DNA of 64,000 nucleotides from Epiperipatus broadwayi. Lineage: Eukaryota > Onychophora > Udeonychophora > Euonychophora > Peripatidae. Under the pieces are notes generated by a model. It did no database searches. It was not told the DNA's origin and saw only the letters and a list, made by a program, of their open reading frames with translations. The position numbers and the translations under genes were made by a program. The stretch lies in NCBI GenBank assembly GCA_028023455.1, contig JAQFVV010012402.1, positions 17,488,935 through 17,552,934 on the forward strand, read 5' to 3'. Shown piece by piece: positions 46,217 to 59,255 of this stretch (its first letter is position 1; each line of letters starts with the position of its first letter).

Positions 46217-47202
46217 ATAAGATAACAATAGCTGATACTAATGCTCCACCACCTATGAGTGAATTGTTATTGAAATTTCAAAATAAGAAAATATTTTCGA
46301 CGTTCGACTTAACTGCCAGCTACTGGCAAATCAAACTTCATCCAGAGGATCAGAAATATACGGCATTTAAATATAACGGACGTGCATATAATTTTAACCA
46401 GATTCCCTTCGGGCTAAAAAATAGTGGGGCAGGGCTTATACAATGTCTGGATCAAGTAATGTCAGATGATATTAAGAATTTAGTTATAATGTATGTAGAT
46501 GACATTGTGGTGGCGTTGGAAAGTATAGATGAGCCCTTTGCGCATTTAGAAATGTTGCTGGGGGAGTGTGAGAGAAAGGGAATTCGAATTAATTTAAATA
46601 AGAGTAAGATAATGACTGACGAGGTCAAGTTTTTAGGTCATATAATTACAGAAAGAGGGATATTACCTAATCCTGAAAAAATTCGAGCAATACAGGAATT
46701 CCCCACACCCCGGAATAAAAAACATATTAAATCTTTTCTCAGACTCTGTAATTTCTATAATCGATTTTATAGAAATTTTTCACTTGACATGGAGCCGTTA
46801 TTGCAGTTATTAAGAAAAGGAAAATCATGGGTGTGGAATGAGCAGCATGAGCACAGTTTTCAGAGCGTGAAGGCAGGATTTTTAAATAAAGTTATGCTGT
46901 CATATCCCGATTTCGACAAACCATTCTTTGTACAAACGGACAGCAGCGGGTTTGGATTGGGGGCTGTGCTATTTCAGATACAGGACAAGGGACAGCACAG
47001 AGTTCTTTGTTTCATTAGCCATTTACTAAGGGGACCGGAAGTGAACTACACTGTAACAGAGAAGGAAGCCTTGGCTATTGTGTGGCCGTTCAAGAAATTC
47101 AGGCAGTATTTAGTAGGCTCTGAAGTGGTAGTAGTCACTGACCATAAGAGCCTTGAATTTATTAATCACAGCTTCTTGAATAATAGCAGGCTAATAAGGT
47201 GA
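46198..47202 (+). pseudogene. Reverse transcriptase and RNase H, pol fragment 2
   Basis: Continues RT from DAQQLNKIT with FSTFDLTASYWQI and YVDDIVVA intact. RNase H has TDSSGFGLG, TEKEALAIVW and TDHKSLEF. It ends at TGA (47200-47202), where the other element has a tryptophan (RWSL). The same frame stays open after the stop, so this is a nonsense change rather than a true end. Confidence 0.9.
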
Positions 47203-48597
47203 AGCTTATTCCTGCAAGAATTTAATTACAAAGTGGCTTACTGTCATGGCAAAGAGAATATTGTGGCAGACACCTTAAGCCAATATCCGGTAGCTCAAGA
47301 ACAACACTTGAGTTGTGACAGAGCGTATATAGCTGCCACCAAAATATATAAAAGAAATGGGATAGAAGACGAGTTGCACAGATTAAAGGAGCAGCAAGAG
47401 GAAGATAACGATTGCAAACAAATAATACAGTATTTACGCAATCAGCCTGTAATGAAAACAGCCAATAATCCGCTGTGGAGGGACCAAAATCACTGTTGCT
47501 TAAAGGGAGGACTCTTACAGCGTGTGTTACGAAAAAAAACACGCATTATTCTTCCGGTCGCCATGAGAGAGCAAATGATTAAATATGCGCATAACACTTT
47601 CGGACATTATGGGGCAAATAAAGTGGAAGGATGGCTGAGTCATTGGTTTTACTGGCCAGAAATGAATGCCAATATTACAGATGTGATTGGTAGATGCACC
47701 ATATGTTCAGCAACCAAGCCTGCTAACACATCAGGAGTCGGGCCGCTGCAACCTATATATGCCCAATGCCCGAACAGCTTACTAGCGATAGACTTCTACG
47801 GACCTCTGCCTCCATTCAATAAAATGAAGTATCTCATGGTAACATATGACGTGTTTTCGAAGCTGGTAGCGGCATATCCAGTAGCCCAAGCGAATGCAAG
47901 ACAGACTATTCGAGTTTTGGAGCAACAATACTTTAAAACTGTAGGAATTCCAGACAGAATTCTGTCAGATCATGGAACACCCTTTATATCTAGTGAATGG
48001 AAGAAATGGACGGACAGACGTGGGATAAGACATATACTTACGTCGATTCGTAACCCTCAGTCTAATCCATGTGAATGGGTTATGAAAGAGTTGGGGCATC
48101 TATTTCGGGTTTATATACAGGATGATCATCACAAATGGGTGAAAGAAACATCACGAATAATCAACATGATAAACTGGTCAAGAAATGAGTCTACAGGATT
48201 TGAATCTGTTCGGCTACATTTTGGAAGAAATATTCCGTATCTGTTTGAGGCTAAATTGCCAGTGGGGGTGAATCCAATCAACCAGAGAAGAGATGCTAAG
48301 CAAGCGCTCAACCAGTTAAGAAAAATGGGCAGACTACGGCAGCAGAGGCAAGGAAGACCTAAGGCTATATTCAGGAGGGGAGATGAGGTCATGGTGAGAG
48401 TTCACCCGGTGAGTCATCCTGAAAAAAAATATATATACAAGAAATTCCAGCCAATATACGACGGCCCTTATATCATCAAATGGCAATATGGTAATAACGC
48501 GTTTGTGATAGCACAGGGAATAGAGGAAAAAGGAACATATAATGCCCGGTCATTGAGGTTAGTGAAAAGAGAAAAACAACCACCGGACAGGCGGTAA
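47203..48597 (+). pseudogene. RNase H end and integrase, pol fragment 3
   Basis: In frame with fragment 2. RNase H tail (ENIVADTLS), then integrase zinc-binding H, H, C, C in YAHNTFGHYG and CTIC. The catalytic triad is AIDFYGP, LSDHGTPF and the E of NPCEW with 34 residues between the last two, the same spacing as the other element. A GPY/F-like module follows (YDGPYIIKW). The integrase itself looks intact, but it lies behind two frameshifts and a stop. The frame closes with TAA at 48595-48597. Confidence 0.9.
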
Positions 48598-48921
48598 TAA
48601 TACTAAATGAAATTTAGAAATAATAATAATAACAAGGAGGCATTATTGAATAAAAGATTTTTTCCCCACGCACATATTATGTAAGAAGAAATGCTTGTAA
48701 ATAAACAGTTAAAAATCAATAAAATCAAGTTAAATAAGTAGGTCAAATGAATGATTTAAGAGTAACAATTATAGGATTAAATAAATGAATAAAATAAAGG
48801 GTTTGATTAAAGTGATCGAATTAAACAAATAAATAACATGTCAATAAAATAAAAAATATGAATAAATTAAGATTTAATATTGTCAGAGATAAAATGGTCA
48901 AAAATGACGCATTTTACTCTC
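48598..48921 (+). other. Spacer between pol and polypurine tract
   Basis: AT-rich, non-coding, with several AATAAA-like words and an AATAAT run. No env-like frame. Confidence 0.6.
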
Positions 48922-48935
48922 AAAAGGAAGGGCGG
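48922..48935 (+). promoter_or_regulatory. Polypurine tract
   Basis: AAAAGGAAGGGCGG lies a few bases before the 3' LTR start at 48941. One C interrupts the tract. Confidence 0.65.
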
Positions 48936-48940
48936 TGTAA

Positions 48941-50720
48941 TGTACCTATATTGATATAGGCACATATAATTTTTATCTAAAATTATTATTAAAGTAATCT
49001 TTCATAAAAGAAAAACATAAAATTAAATGTTGAAGAATTTATTGCAGCTTGTTTTCGAAAAAGATAAGAATTAAATAGTTTTCTAGCGTTAGTTTTTGAA
49101 ATAAAAAAGCTACAATTAATTAGTCAAAAGGGGGGAGGGGGAGTCTTGGTTTGAGAAATGAAACTAAGGGTTATAAAAGGAAGTAAAGAGTTTTTATTAG
49201 TATTCGTAAAAATATAATTTAAAAAAGTTAAAACATACAAATCTCTTTTCATTCAATTTTAATTAAAGAAAAAATAATGTTAAAACTAAATAGTAAATTG
49301 TATTAAAAATATATGTGCGTATATATATGTGATTTGTAAATAAATAAAATGTATGTGAAAGTTAAAGAAGATTATCATTAAAAAACACGGCAATGGCTAT
49401 TAGATATTAATTAATATAAAACAATACGTTTTTGCATGGCTATTACTAATTAAGCAATCTTTCAAAACACGTTTATCAAATGATTATCAATTCGACAACA
49501 GATCTTTGCCGGAGATATCAGAAAGACAACAAGGTGCAGGTATAAATAGACTTTTTTTTATCGGACAGTATGCTTTTCACAAATTAATTGAGTTGAGACA
49601 ATCAGTTCACAAAGTTATTGAGAGAGTGCAGTTCGGAAATTAATTGAGTCAGTTAAGAAACAAAATGCAGTGCTGAGAATATTTTGGAACGCACGTTTAT
49701 CTCCAGCCCAGATGTCCGAGAAAACAGCAGATCTGCCCATGAAATAATGTCAGCTTAACATCTTAGAAAATCTCCGTCAGTATCTATTTGTCTCCGATAG
49801 CAATAATCGTGAAAATCAGGAAACTCAGCAAGGAAACGTCCCAGCCGGCTGGTAAGCATTTATAATGGAAATATCCTCACCGAAAGCAGCCTCCAAAGAA
49901 CAAAATTCTACGTCAACATTCAAAATCCTAGGTAAAACATTTGCTTATTTTCGTTATACTGTAATAGCCATTGCATTTCATTAATTCGTGCGAATCCTCC
50001 AAGAGTCTAATTATATGAACTCGATATCATACATAAATGAACTATTGATGTGTGTGATTAAATTTCAAATGCTATGTAATACTTTAATATTATTATGTGT
50101 GTGTGCATGAGTTAATATGTGCGTGATCCTTATATCAATATTATTAGTTAAATTAGATAAATACCAGTGTTTTGTTATGAAAGTAAACAAGAATATTTAA
50201 ACTAGTTTAGAAATGTTAATTTAAAATATGCGTGTGTTTTATTAGAATGTTTAAATTTAGTAAATAAATGTTAGTTAATAAATTATCTTTAAAATTAAAC
50301 TTTATTTGTCGGTCAATTCTTTTTATCAATCCTTTTACCAAATTCTTTTTATCAATTCTTTTTATTAATTCTTTTTAACAAATTCTTTTATTAATTCTTT
50401 TAATCACTAATTAAGTATAATCTATTAGTGATTACAAACAGCTGAGCTAGTCATGGATTTAGGCGTTGAGTTAGTGGCCATTGCTTAAAGTGCGTTATTT
50501 ATTCATCCTTGAATAGATAGCTGGCGCCCGTGTTTATACACAAACAAAAAAGTGCTTTGAACTTGGTGTTGAACTCAACAGTCGAGAAGAAGTTATGTCC
50601 TGGAAATGTAACGTTAGTTATATACTTTATAGCTATCGTTTGGGCATACATACTCTCCGAGTATGTTCTTCTCTGCCTAAGAGATCGGTGTTACGAATCC
50701 ACATATTCGAATATGGTTCA
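48941..50720 (+). repeat. 3' LTR of the plus-strand element
   Basis: Same boundaries and length as 42610-44389, with scattered substitutions and no obvious indels. It is followed directly by ATATATAT. Confidence 0.95.
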
Positions 50721-50891
50721 ATATATATATATATGTATATGTGTGTGTGTGTGTAAATAAAGTTTATTACAAAAAATAATTACAGTACAATACCTATATA
50801 ATTATTCACTCTAAAATAAATAGAATATTTATTTTTTAATATTAAATGATTTTATTAATTTAAAGGATAAAATAATTGTTTCTCTAGGGTA

Positions 50892-51066
50892 TTTAAAGTT
50901 TTGATATAAAAGTTGGGAGTCCAGAAATTAGTTAAATTAATTCCTTGATACAGATAATAAAAAATGACTCAATTAATTTTTAAAGTTTTGATATAAAAGT
51001 TGGGAGTCCAGAAATTAGTTAAATTAATTCCTTGTTACAGATAATAAAAAATGACTCAATTAATTT
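50892..51066. repeat. 87 bp tandem duplication
   Basis: Two adjacent copies beginning TTAAAGTTTTGATATAAAAG and ending GACTCAATTAATTTTT differ by one substitution that I can see (CCTTGATAC versus CCTTGTTAC). They are non-coding. Confidence 0.9.
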
Positions 51067-54000
51067 TTGAACCTTTCCTCTCTTATGCTTTTATTTGAAG
51101 TTAAATCTAAAAATTGCTATTGTGGATGAAAAAACAATGTTGTTTTTTCTTTTTAGTGCACAGTAAATAAAAGCATTTAATATAAAAAAATGATTTTTAT
51201 TTATTTTTAACTTTTTAGTATTGGCATAGTAAATAAAAATGTAAAACAATATTGTATTTTAAATCGACACTTGTAGTTTATATATAAATATTTATACAGT
51301 AAATTAATATGTATACTCTTATGTACACATCACATTTGGTATGTGTACATGATTATATATGCGTGTAATAAATCATTATGTTATTTAAAATATGAAAATT
51401 CCCTTTTAAATGAAATGTGTTTGATACTTTTGCTTTTAATTGGAGATTTTTTTTAAGAAAAAGCTTACCAAAACTATATTGTACATAAAATTCACTAAAT
51501 GCATATCATTTTATTTTAAAATTATTTGATACTTATAATTTATATATTTACTAAATATTTCTGTAATAAGTTAATATATTCCTTATATATCATATTTACT
51601 GTATGTAAATATATATATATATATATATATATATTTACATATATATATATGATATATATATATATATATATATATATAAAGCATTAAGTAACTCAAGATA
51701 TGAAGATATCCTTTCTGTTAAAAAGTATTTACATTTTTCATTTTATTTGAAAAAAAATTAAAGAAAAAGCTTTACAAAATTATATTGTAAACTAACTTTA
51801 TTTTATTATAACTTAAATCAAGCTTTCAATTGAAAGCAAAAAATTAACACATTAGTTAAAACATATTGAAGTTCTAATAACAATTTTTAGATTTGATATC
51901 AAAATATTCAATTTTTTCCCATATAGTGTTACCTAAAATATTATAGTGTCACATTGCCTTGGTAATGATTTAAAAAAATGAATCTAATTTCAACACATTA
52001 TATTGAATTAAATCTCAATTTTAAAATATTATAATAACTTTACTCAAGCTTTCACTTGAAACCAAAAACATTATCTACACCATCCTTTTGTGACTCTTAA
52101 ACCATATTGAAGTTCTAAAAACAACTTTTAAATTTGATATCAAAATAATCAAAATTTCCCCACCCACTTTTCCCGATCTAAGAAACTATGCCACTTATCA
52201 AAAATATTAGAGAGCTCTATACATTTGATAATGATTTAGAAAAAACTGTATCAGATTTCATAAATTATATTAAATTTAAATCTATTAAATCTCAATTTTA
52301 AAATTTATTCTGACTTAAATAATAAAAACAAATAAACAAATAGATATTATAACTTAAATGAAAGCATTTAAAAATTTATAATAAATTAGCATGGGTTGAA
52401 CTTTAATTATTTATACAAATTAACTATATATAAGTACTACTCATACATTAAAAAAGCAACAGCAGACACAGTAAAGCATGTGAAAAAGCTTAGAAAATCA
52501 GATGCAGAATTTCTTATTAGCAAGCAATATGTATCCAAAGTAATTGGTCTTAGTGATTAATACTTATTTATATTATTAATGAATATAATAAACTTATGTT
52601 TTATTTTTGTTGTTTGCTTATTTAATTGTGACCCAACTGGTATTTGTCATTAAAAAAGGGTTATTTGTAAAGTTATAAAGTTTATATCAAGATGTGAGAG
52701 AAGTTATATTAACCCTGCAAGAGTCATGGCTGATTTGAGAAATACAAACAAACTTTTTTCTTGCATAATATTGTATATATTAGATATATAGGTCTAAATT
52801 CACAACTAACTGTGCATTTGTATATGATTAACATTAACCATACTATTTAAGTTACCAGTTTGATTATTACACTTTTTTGTAAGTATGTGTGATATTTGAT
52901 AATAAAAAGTGCATCAAACTCCGTTGTGAAAATGATTCTGGATTTTAATTGAAAAATAAACATGCACTTTCCTATATAACTGCTATATATAAGGGTTATA
53001 ATGACATTTCTGACCAACCATATAAGGCATCATTTATTTCTTATATTAAAATAAAACTCAGCACAGAATTAAAACTTAATTATGAGTTTATTAACTCAAC
53101 ACTTGAAATGATATAAATCTTCAATTTTACAATCACTTAATTGTCTCACTTTAAACTCGGTTATAGATATAGTCACAAAACTTCTCCTATTAAATAGAGT
53201 ACATTACACAGATATTAGATTAAATACAATACAGTTTCACTTATTGGATTTCTTAGCCTTTGTGTGTGCTACACACACACACTTTCATATCACTGCAAAA
53301 AGTCTTTTTTTGTTTTTCTCTTTTAATATATTGTTTTAGGTGATTTTGGCCGTTTTACTATACATTGCATAATTTGTTTAATTAGCATATTTTTGCATAA
53401 TTAGTATTTAGTATTCATCTGTATACTTTGAATAATTTTTTAGAGTAATTAATAATGGGGAATTTATTCGACTTTCTGTTTTCTATTTGTTATAAACAAA
53501 CAATCCACTTTATTACATCATTTTATATATTCAATATATATACACAAATATATTATAGCTTTAGTCAGACAATGCAACAAAAAAGATTAATTTAAAGTGC
53601 ATTTATTATTTTTTTTGTATTTCAGCACTTACTAAATATGAATCTATGTTTTAGATGCACATAATCTCCACCGCAATAACTTTAAATGTAATAGTAAGTT
53701 GTCATTAATGTAGTGTTATTGTCTGTTTATAATATTTTTTTGTATATAGTCTTAATTTGCTTTGGCCACAGAAATCAATTTATGTACTTGTATGAAGTCA
53801 TTTAAAAGCTTAATAGAAATATTTTATTTAAAAATAAAATGTAAACAAAAAATCAGCAACAGTTAATAATCAATGAATCATAAATCTTTTGTAAAAAGGT
53901 TTAAATTGGAAAAAAGATAAAAAAAAGTATAGTTGCCTAGTTATGAGTGACAGAAGGTTTGAGGCCTGCATTCCAGTTGCCATATTGGATAAATTGCTTT

Positions 54001-54149
54001 GCCTTTTCTCCTCCTGAGGCAGGCTAATTTGCACTCAATAAGTTTGAGATTTCAAGAAAAAAGTTCTCTAAAATTTTAAGTAAGATTACCTTTACTATTT
54101 AAACCTAATTATATCTAAAACATTACTGATTTCATTCACCATTTGCATT
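51067..54149. other. AT-rich intergenic DNA
   Basis: No gene recognised. Contains the TA-rich palindromic tract listed below and a (CA)n run near 53268-53283. The last 200 bp before the LINE are less AT-rich and may be its 5' UTR. Confidence 0.5.
51603..51680. repeat. TA-rich tract with inverted symmetry
   Basis: A TATGTAAATATATA...TATATTTACATA inverted repeat is embedded in and followed by long (TA)n. Confidence 0.9.
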
Positions 54150-54176
54150 ATTTATCATTCATTTTAATGAACATTT

Positions 54177-56450
54177 ATGGCTGCCTGCAAAAAGACTTCT
54201 GCAAACAGTAGAACATGCAATGATACTGTTGACCAGGATAAAGATGCCATAATTCACTTTGCTATGCCCAACAAGAAAGCTATAGTTGGAAGACAAACTA
54301 GAAGCATCTTGGTTAATCTAAATTCTACCTCAGCACAATCAAAAAAGTCAGTTTTTACTGATAATTTTTACAAATGAAATTATCGAAAATGCAAAAATAA
54401 GTAATGTGGATTCTAATAGCAAAACTTACCATATTAATTTTAAACCAAAACCTAATTCCCTTACTAATAAACAAGTTCCCCACCCTAAGTCCACAAATAT
54501 CCCACAAGCATCAAGTTTATCCATTGGAAAACCAATGTCAGTTGCAAAAACACCAAAAAGTTCAAGTTTTAAAGTGAAAGTTGTAGATCCAGAAGTGTTG
54601 TAATGCTGCAATACATCTCAATGTTTAGAAGTCCCATTGGATCATGATTTGGACTCAGTCAGAATTCAATAATATGTATTCTGATGGTGGCTACATTTCT
54701 ACAAAAAATTAGATTTTTATCATCTCTTAAAAAAAAGATATGACCCAAAAAGTGACAAAACAGTGGTACCAATAATTTTTTTTTTCAGAAAACACCATGA
54801 AATTCTAATAGACATATTGACTCAGAAAACATTGAGATATAAACTTTGAAAATGCCAAAATCAACCACATGAGTCTCTTGGGAAAGACTGGACATACTTT
54901 TTACCTCAATGATCAGTAATTTTATCCTCTAAACAACAAGGCATTGCCTATCCATGATTTATTCTTCAGCAACTCTGGTACCAGGGAAGCTCATAGCATC
55001 ACTGAGGAAGCCTCAGAGTTGTTGAAAGACTTTCAGCATCACTCAAAGGATTTGGTTTAAATCCTGGTAGCAGAAGAGCCTACAATAAGGAGCCTATGCC
55101 CAATGCCCATTTCACAAGTGATCCAAAGTCAATTAAGTGTTAAAGTTCAGAGACGCTCTCATACAGTCAATTCCAGTCAATTCTGAACATTACAATGAAC
55201 TTACTTCAAAAAGTAACCTAATAATTGAATCAGAAACAAAATTGGCATCATCACAGAATTTTACCAATTCCAAATATACAGAATCATTTTCTGAAGTCAA
55301 TCCCATTATTTGATTCAAATCAACATATTGGCTTGAACAGTTTCAATCTCCAAAATCCTAACCCAAAATCCTTAGCTATAATTTTAATAATAAAGCCTTT
55401 GCCTACACTGAAAAAGCAGCTATTGGCTCAATTTCTTCAGAACCTACCTTCTGGTCCACATAAGTATTGGTGAAGCAACTCATCAAATGGATGACATCAA
55501 GAAAGCCATGATGATAATCGACAGGGTACAACAATAACTCCATGGAAGATTCAGCCTCCCAATATAACATTACACATCATCATATTATCAACAAAGGTTC
55601 AATTAATCAATATCTTATCTGCTCATGAGATCTTTCCAGATTTTCCAGATCTATAAAGATCCAAACACAATTATTCTTTTCACCATAGATAACAACCTGA
55701 AACTTTTTAAATTTCCCATCCAAGCCCTGTTTGAATTGTTTAAGGCTCATAACATCTAGCCTCCAGTTTTTAAGATACTTTTTCATCCTAACAACCACAA
55801 TGCAATGGTCAAATTTTGCAATGTAATTGCCAAGGAGGCCTTCCAGAGTAATTTCAAATCCCTTGATGGATGATATCTAATCTCTATTGATCTCAACACA
55901 CTGCATTTATTCGGGGCTACATGCAGAATTGTGAAATCAATTTCTGAAGGGTCAAATTACAGAAGCTTTTGGCACCCCTTGGCAATGTGATTTTTTTGGA
56001 TACAAGCCACTGTGGAACATTGGCTCCAAGGTGCACACTAATGTTGGTGGCTTTCAGATTGTGTTGGGAAAGAAAAATTTCTCTGCTATCCATCCTGGGG
56101 CTCATTCACTATAATGAATCTCCACTCATCATCATCTTGCCTGGCATGCCCTGCCCAGTATTTTTTATTCTCAACAGGGCCACATCATGAAATCCTGTCC
56201 TACCTGGATATGCTCTTAATGTAATCTTATAAAAAGGAAATTTCACAAATGCAGCTCCAAATTAGTTATGCCCATGAAATCCTCTTCAGATCTTTTTGTT
56301 ACCACCTCCATCTTACCAAAGATTACTCTATTCAACATCCAATCATCAGGTTCTGCAAGCTTCCCTTCTTACTCTTCCACTTCTATGAAGCAGAAGAATG
56401 TTCATAAGGAATCCCTGCAGCTATCTTAAATAAGAGTCTCACTGGAGCAC
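54177..56450 (+). pseudogene. LINE ORF1 remnant
   Basis: The candidate start ATG at 54177 opens a 66-codon frame rich in Lys, Ser and Asn (MAACKKTSAN...). Further open pieces follow at 54406-54603 and 55225-55473. Near 56145-56205, two adjacent frames together show a zinc-knuckle-like pattern (CPVFF in one frame, GHIMKSCP in the next), as expected at the C-terminus of a gag-like ORF1. The reading frame shifts repeatedly. Confidence 0.5.
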
Positions 56451-56930
56451 TGATGGCCAATGATTCCATCAAAGATGATGCTAATGGCAGTATGATGCCC
56501 TCTTCTAGTGAATCTGATGTCTTAAATTTTATCCTTTCTTTCCTCCCTGTTTGGAAGTATAAGAATAGATGTCATGAATCAAAATCCTAACTATCTCATT
56601 CCTTTTCCAGCATTAATGGGGTGGGCATGGGTGTTCACTTAGACCTTTTAAATTCTCCCCTTGTTCAATCCATTGATAGGTGCATTAGCTCTGATCTCCT
56701 GTATCCATGCTAGATATCTTCAATCTCCATGATAAAATCAGGTGGGCTGCCAATCCTTGTCATTCCTGTTAAGATTAACAAATCTGACCCAGTGTCACAA
56801 TTAGTATCTCCCAATGATGTGCCTTCCTCTGTTGAATCACAATCCACTCCAGTTTTGGAACCTGGTGGTCTTCACAATGGAAGTGACCTGAGCTTAAAGA
56901 CCATAGTCCTGTGGTAGTCTTGCCTCCTGA

Positions 56931-57500
56931 ATCTGAACAAGGTTGATAATGATTCACATCATTTTGATCAACATTTGGGGCTTGGAACTCCTGTGACAGA
57001 GCATATGTTCTGTCACATTGGTTTCACCTCTAGGCATCAGATATCTTATGCCTTAATGAGACAAAGCTCCATCTGAGGTGTGACTCTCACATAATCAATA
57101 TCAATAGTTTCAGGTTTTTCACTGCTCCTTCCCTTATGTTACCATAAGAGGAGTAGCCATTATCATCAACAAAAACTCACCTCTCACATAATCAATATCA
57201 ATAGTTTCAGGCTTTTCACTACTCCTTCTCTTATGTTACCATAAGAGGAGTAGCCACAACTCAGAGGTTGGTACTTCAATTTGGTTAGTAGCTATCTAGC
57301 CAAATCACCTGAAATCATAATGAGGGTAATTAAGTCCATCAACTCAGTTCTTCTAAGTTTTTTTCAAACCATAATCCTAAGTGGTTTCAATCTTTCATAT
57401 CAATCATTCCAAACAAAATATATCCTGTCCATTGGACAACCTCTATCGAGTGAAAAAATGTTCTTTGTCAAAGAAGCTTTTTCATTCTAACTAGGCAATC
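56931..57500 (+). pseudogene. LINE AP-endonuclease domain remnant
   Basis: NIWGL-like sequence near 56968 and DILCLNETKL at about 57039-57068 match the first conserved blocks of LINE apurinic-type endonucleases, the E of NETKL being the catalytic position. A 97 bp-period duplication (57084-57257) disrupts the domain. Confidence 0.6.
57084..57257. repeat. Direct duplication inside the LINE
   Basis: CTCTCACATAATCAATATC...AAGAGGAGTAGCCA occurs at 57084 and again at 57181 with a few substitutions. A spacer of about 20 bp lies between the copies. Confidence 0.9.
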
Positions 57501-58299
57501 CCATTTCCTCATACCTTTTCTTTTTCTCCCCTTCCTTAACCTCAATAATTGAGGCACATTTGTGGCCCACAACCTTCTCAGACTACTATGCATTGAAAGT
57601 CAACCTAAATTCTACAGAAGCCAATCAATCCATAATTGAGTTACCCAGAAGTATTAGAATGTTAACTTGAGCCAATATCATCATCAAATTGGTTTCACAG
57701 GCATACATCACCTTTCACAGGAAAAAAAATTGCTAACCATCCCTGCTGAAGAGGCATGGAAAATCTTTACCAAAACCCTGAGTAATCTGATTTACTCTTG
57801 CACAGCACCTTCTAAAGGCCCTGTTCACATTTTTGGTGAACTTGATTTCATTGGGTACGAATTGGAAAACCTGCCTTATGAAGCACAGAACATCAAGAGA
57901 ATATAATTAAAGATAGATTACAAAGCCAAATAAAAAGCCATTGCCAAGTACCTCTCATCAAGAGAGCATGGCAGTACCTTCAACAATATATGTTGGACCA
58001 GGGGCTATTTCCAGTGGACCATGGGTTTCAGTTGAAGGTCTAATGCCTCTAGATCTATTGAAGTCTGGGGCAGAGGCTATTCAAGTTCTTTCATGTTGGC
58101 CAGGATATGGGAATTTTATTCAAATAAATTCCCACCCCTGGGTCTGGACTCCTGCAAAATTCTCTTCTGGGAGAATGCAGTTCGATATAAGGTCATGGAG
58201 GTTCGAGTCCTAATGAAAATTAGATCCTTCTCCAATGAGGATTTCTAAATTCCTACTGCTACATCTGAATGCCTTCATGATCGCAATTGTCATGAAAAT
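57501..58299 (+). other. Interior of LINE ORF2, decayed
   Basis: Between endonuclease and RT. Short open pieces at 57667-57906 and 57941-58213 have LINE-like composition but no diagnostic motif. Confidence 0.45.
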
Positions 58300-59255
58300 G
58301 GTCAATGTTTTGGTTGGTGGCAGTTGAGTGGTAGCCGGACTCTGCCCAATCACAATGGTTCCTCTCATCAAAAGAACGAGTCCTTGTGACCTAGAGAACT
58401 ATTGTTCAATATCCATGGTTCTTCTCCTGATCAAGGTGATAGACTGCCTCATCAAAAAGGATATCAAAGATAACATCATTAGACAGCTATTCACTTATCA
58501 GTTTGTCAAAGGGGGAAGTTTGACTGCAATAATGTCAGGTTTCACATTCTGGTGATCATGTGCACAAGAAAAGGATCTCTTAGCCAGTTGCAGTCCAACT
58601 TGACTTTGCCAGTGCATTTGATTTTATCCCTATCAATATGCTCATTAGTGTTCTGGAGGGACAACAAGTGCCATCAGCATACCTCCAGATGATTGACAAC
58701 CTTCTACAAAATCATGAAGTGTTTCTCTTACTGGACAGAAGAGTCAGGGGTTCAGCCCTGTGGTTTAACCTCACCACTAAGTGTACTCCTCTTACCAACC
58801 TATATAGACCTGTTGCTGTGATGCATCAAGGCTGTTCTTTTATTATTTGCCATCCCTGGCTAGGAGAGAGCAACCACCATGCGTCCTATATGGATGACAT
58901 GGTGGTGTTTCTTTTATCTCAGGATGAGTTTACTAGGCTCAAATAACTCTTGGACCAGTTTGCTCACAAATTCAGTCTGAGAGTAAATGGAAGGAAAGTG
59001 GCTATTTGGTCTATCTTGCTGGGGAAGGAAATTGTGGGTAGATTTACAGCTCCCACTCAGAAGTTCCTTGGTTTTCACCTTGTCTCCCCATCAGGAATGA
59101 GAAAAAGATTTAGAGAGCTTTCTTCTAACAAAAATTTGAAAACACTATCAACTCCCTATACAAGATCTACCTTTCCTTGTTGGAATGTTGGGCCTCCTGA
59201 ATGCTGTTATTTTGCCAAAGATTATATATTACCCTCACCATGTCTCCCCTATTAG
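58300..59255 (+). pseudogene. LINE reverse transcriptase remnant
   Basis: The frame at 58328-58555 aligns with the RT fingers: VPLIKR..PCDLENYCSIS, then LFTYQFVKGGS. After a frameshift, 58638-58946 carries VMHQGCSF and the catalytic-site equivalent SYMDDMVVF (58884-58907; LINE consensus YADD). An in-frame TAA at 58944-58946 separates this from LDQFAHKFSLRVNGRK and KFLGFHLVS in the thumb region. Both catalytic Asp codons survive although the gene is dead. Confidence 0.8.

Larger units (their letters stand above)
42610..50720 (+). mobile_element. Ty3/gypsy LTR retrotransposon, plus strand, pol disrupted
   Basis: Two 1780 bp LTRs (TGTACC...GGTTCA) flank a primer site, gag, protease, RT, RNase H, integrase and a polypurine tract. 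The element is 8.1 kb. The flanking ATAT at 42606-42609 and 50721-50724 is a plausible 4 bp target duplication in a (TA)n tract. Its proteins are homologous to those of the element at 12.28-26.11 kb but clearly a different family. The LTRs differ at about two dozen sites by eye, so insertion was recent. Pol is nevertheless broken by two single-base frameshifts and one nonsense codon. Confidence 0.95.
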
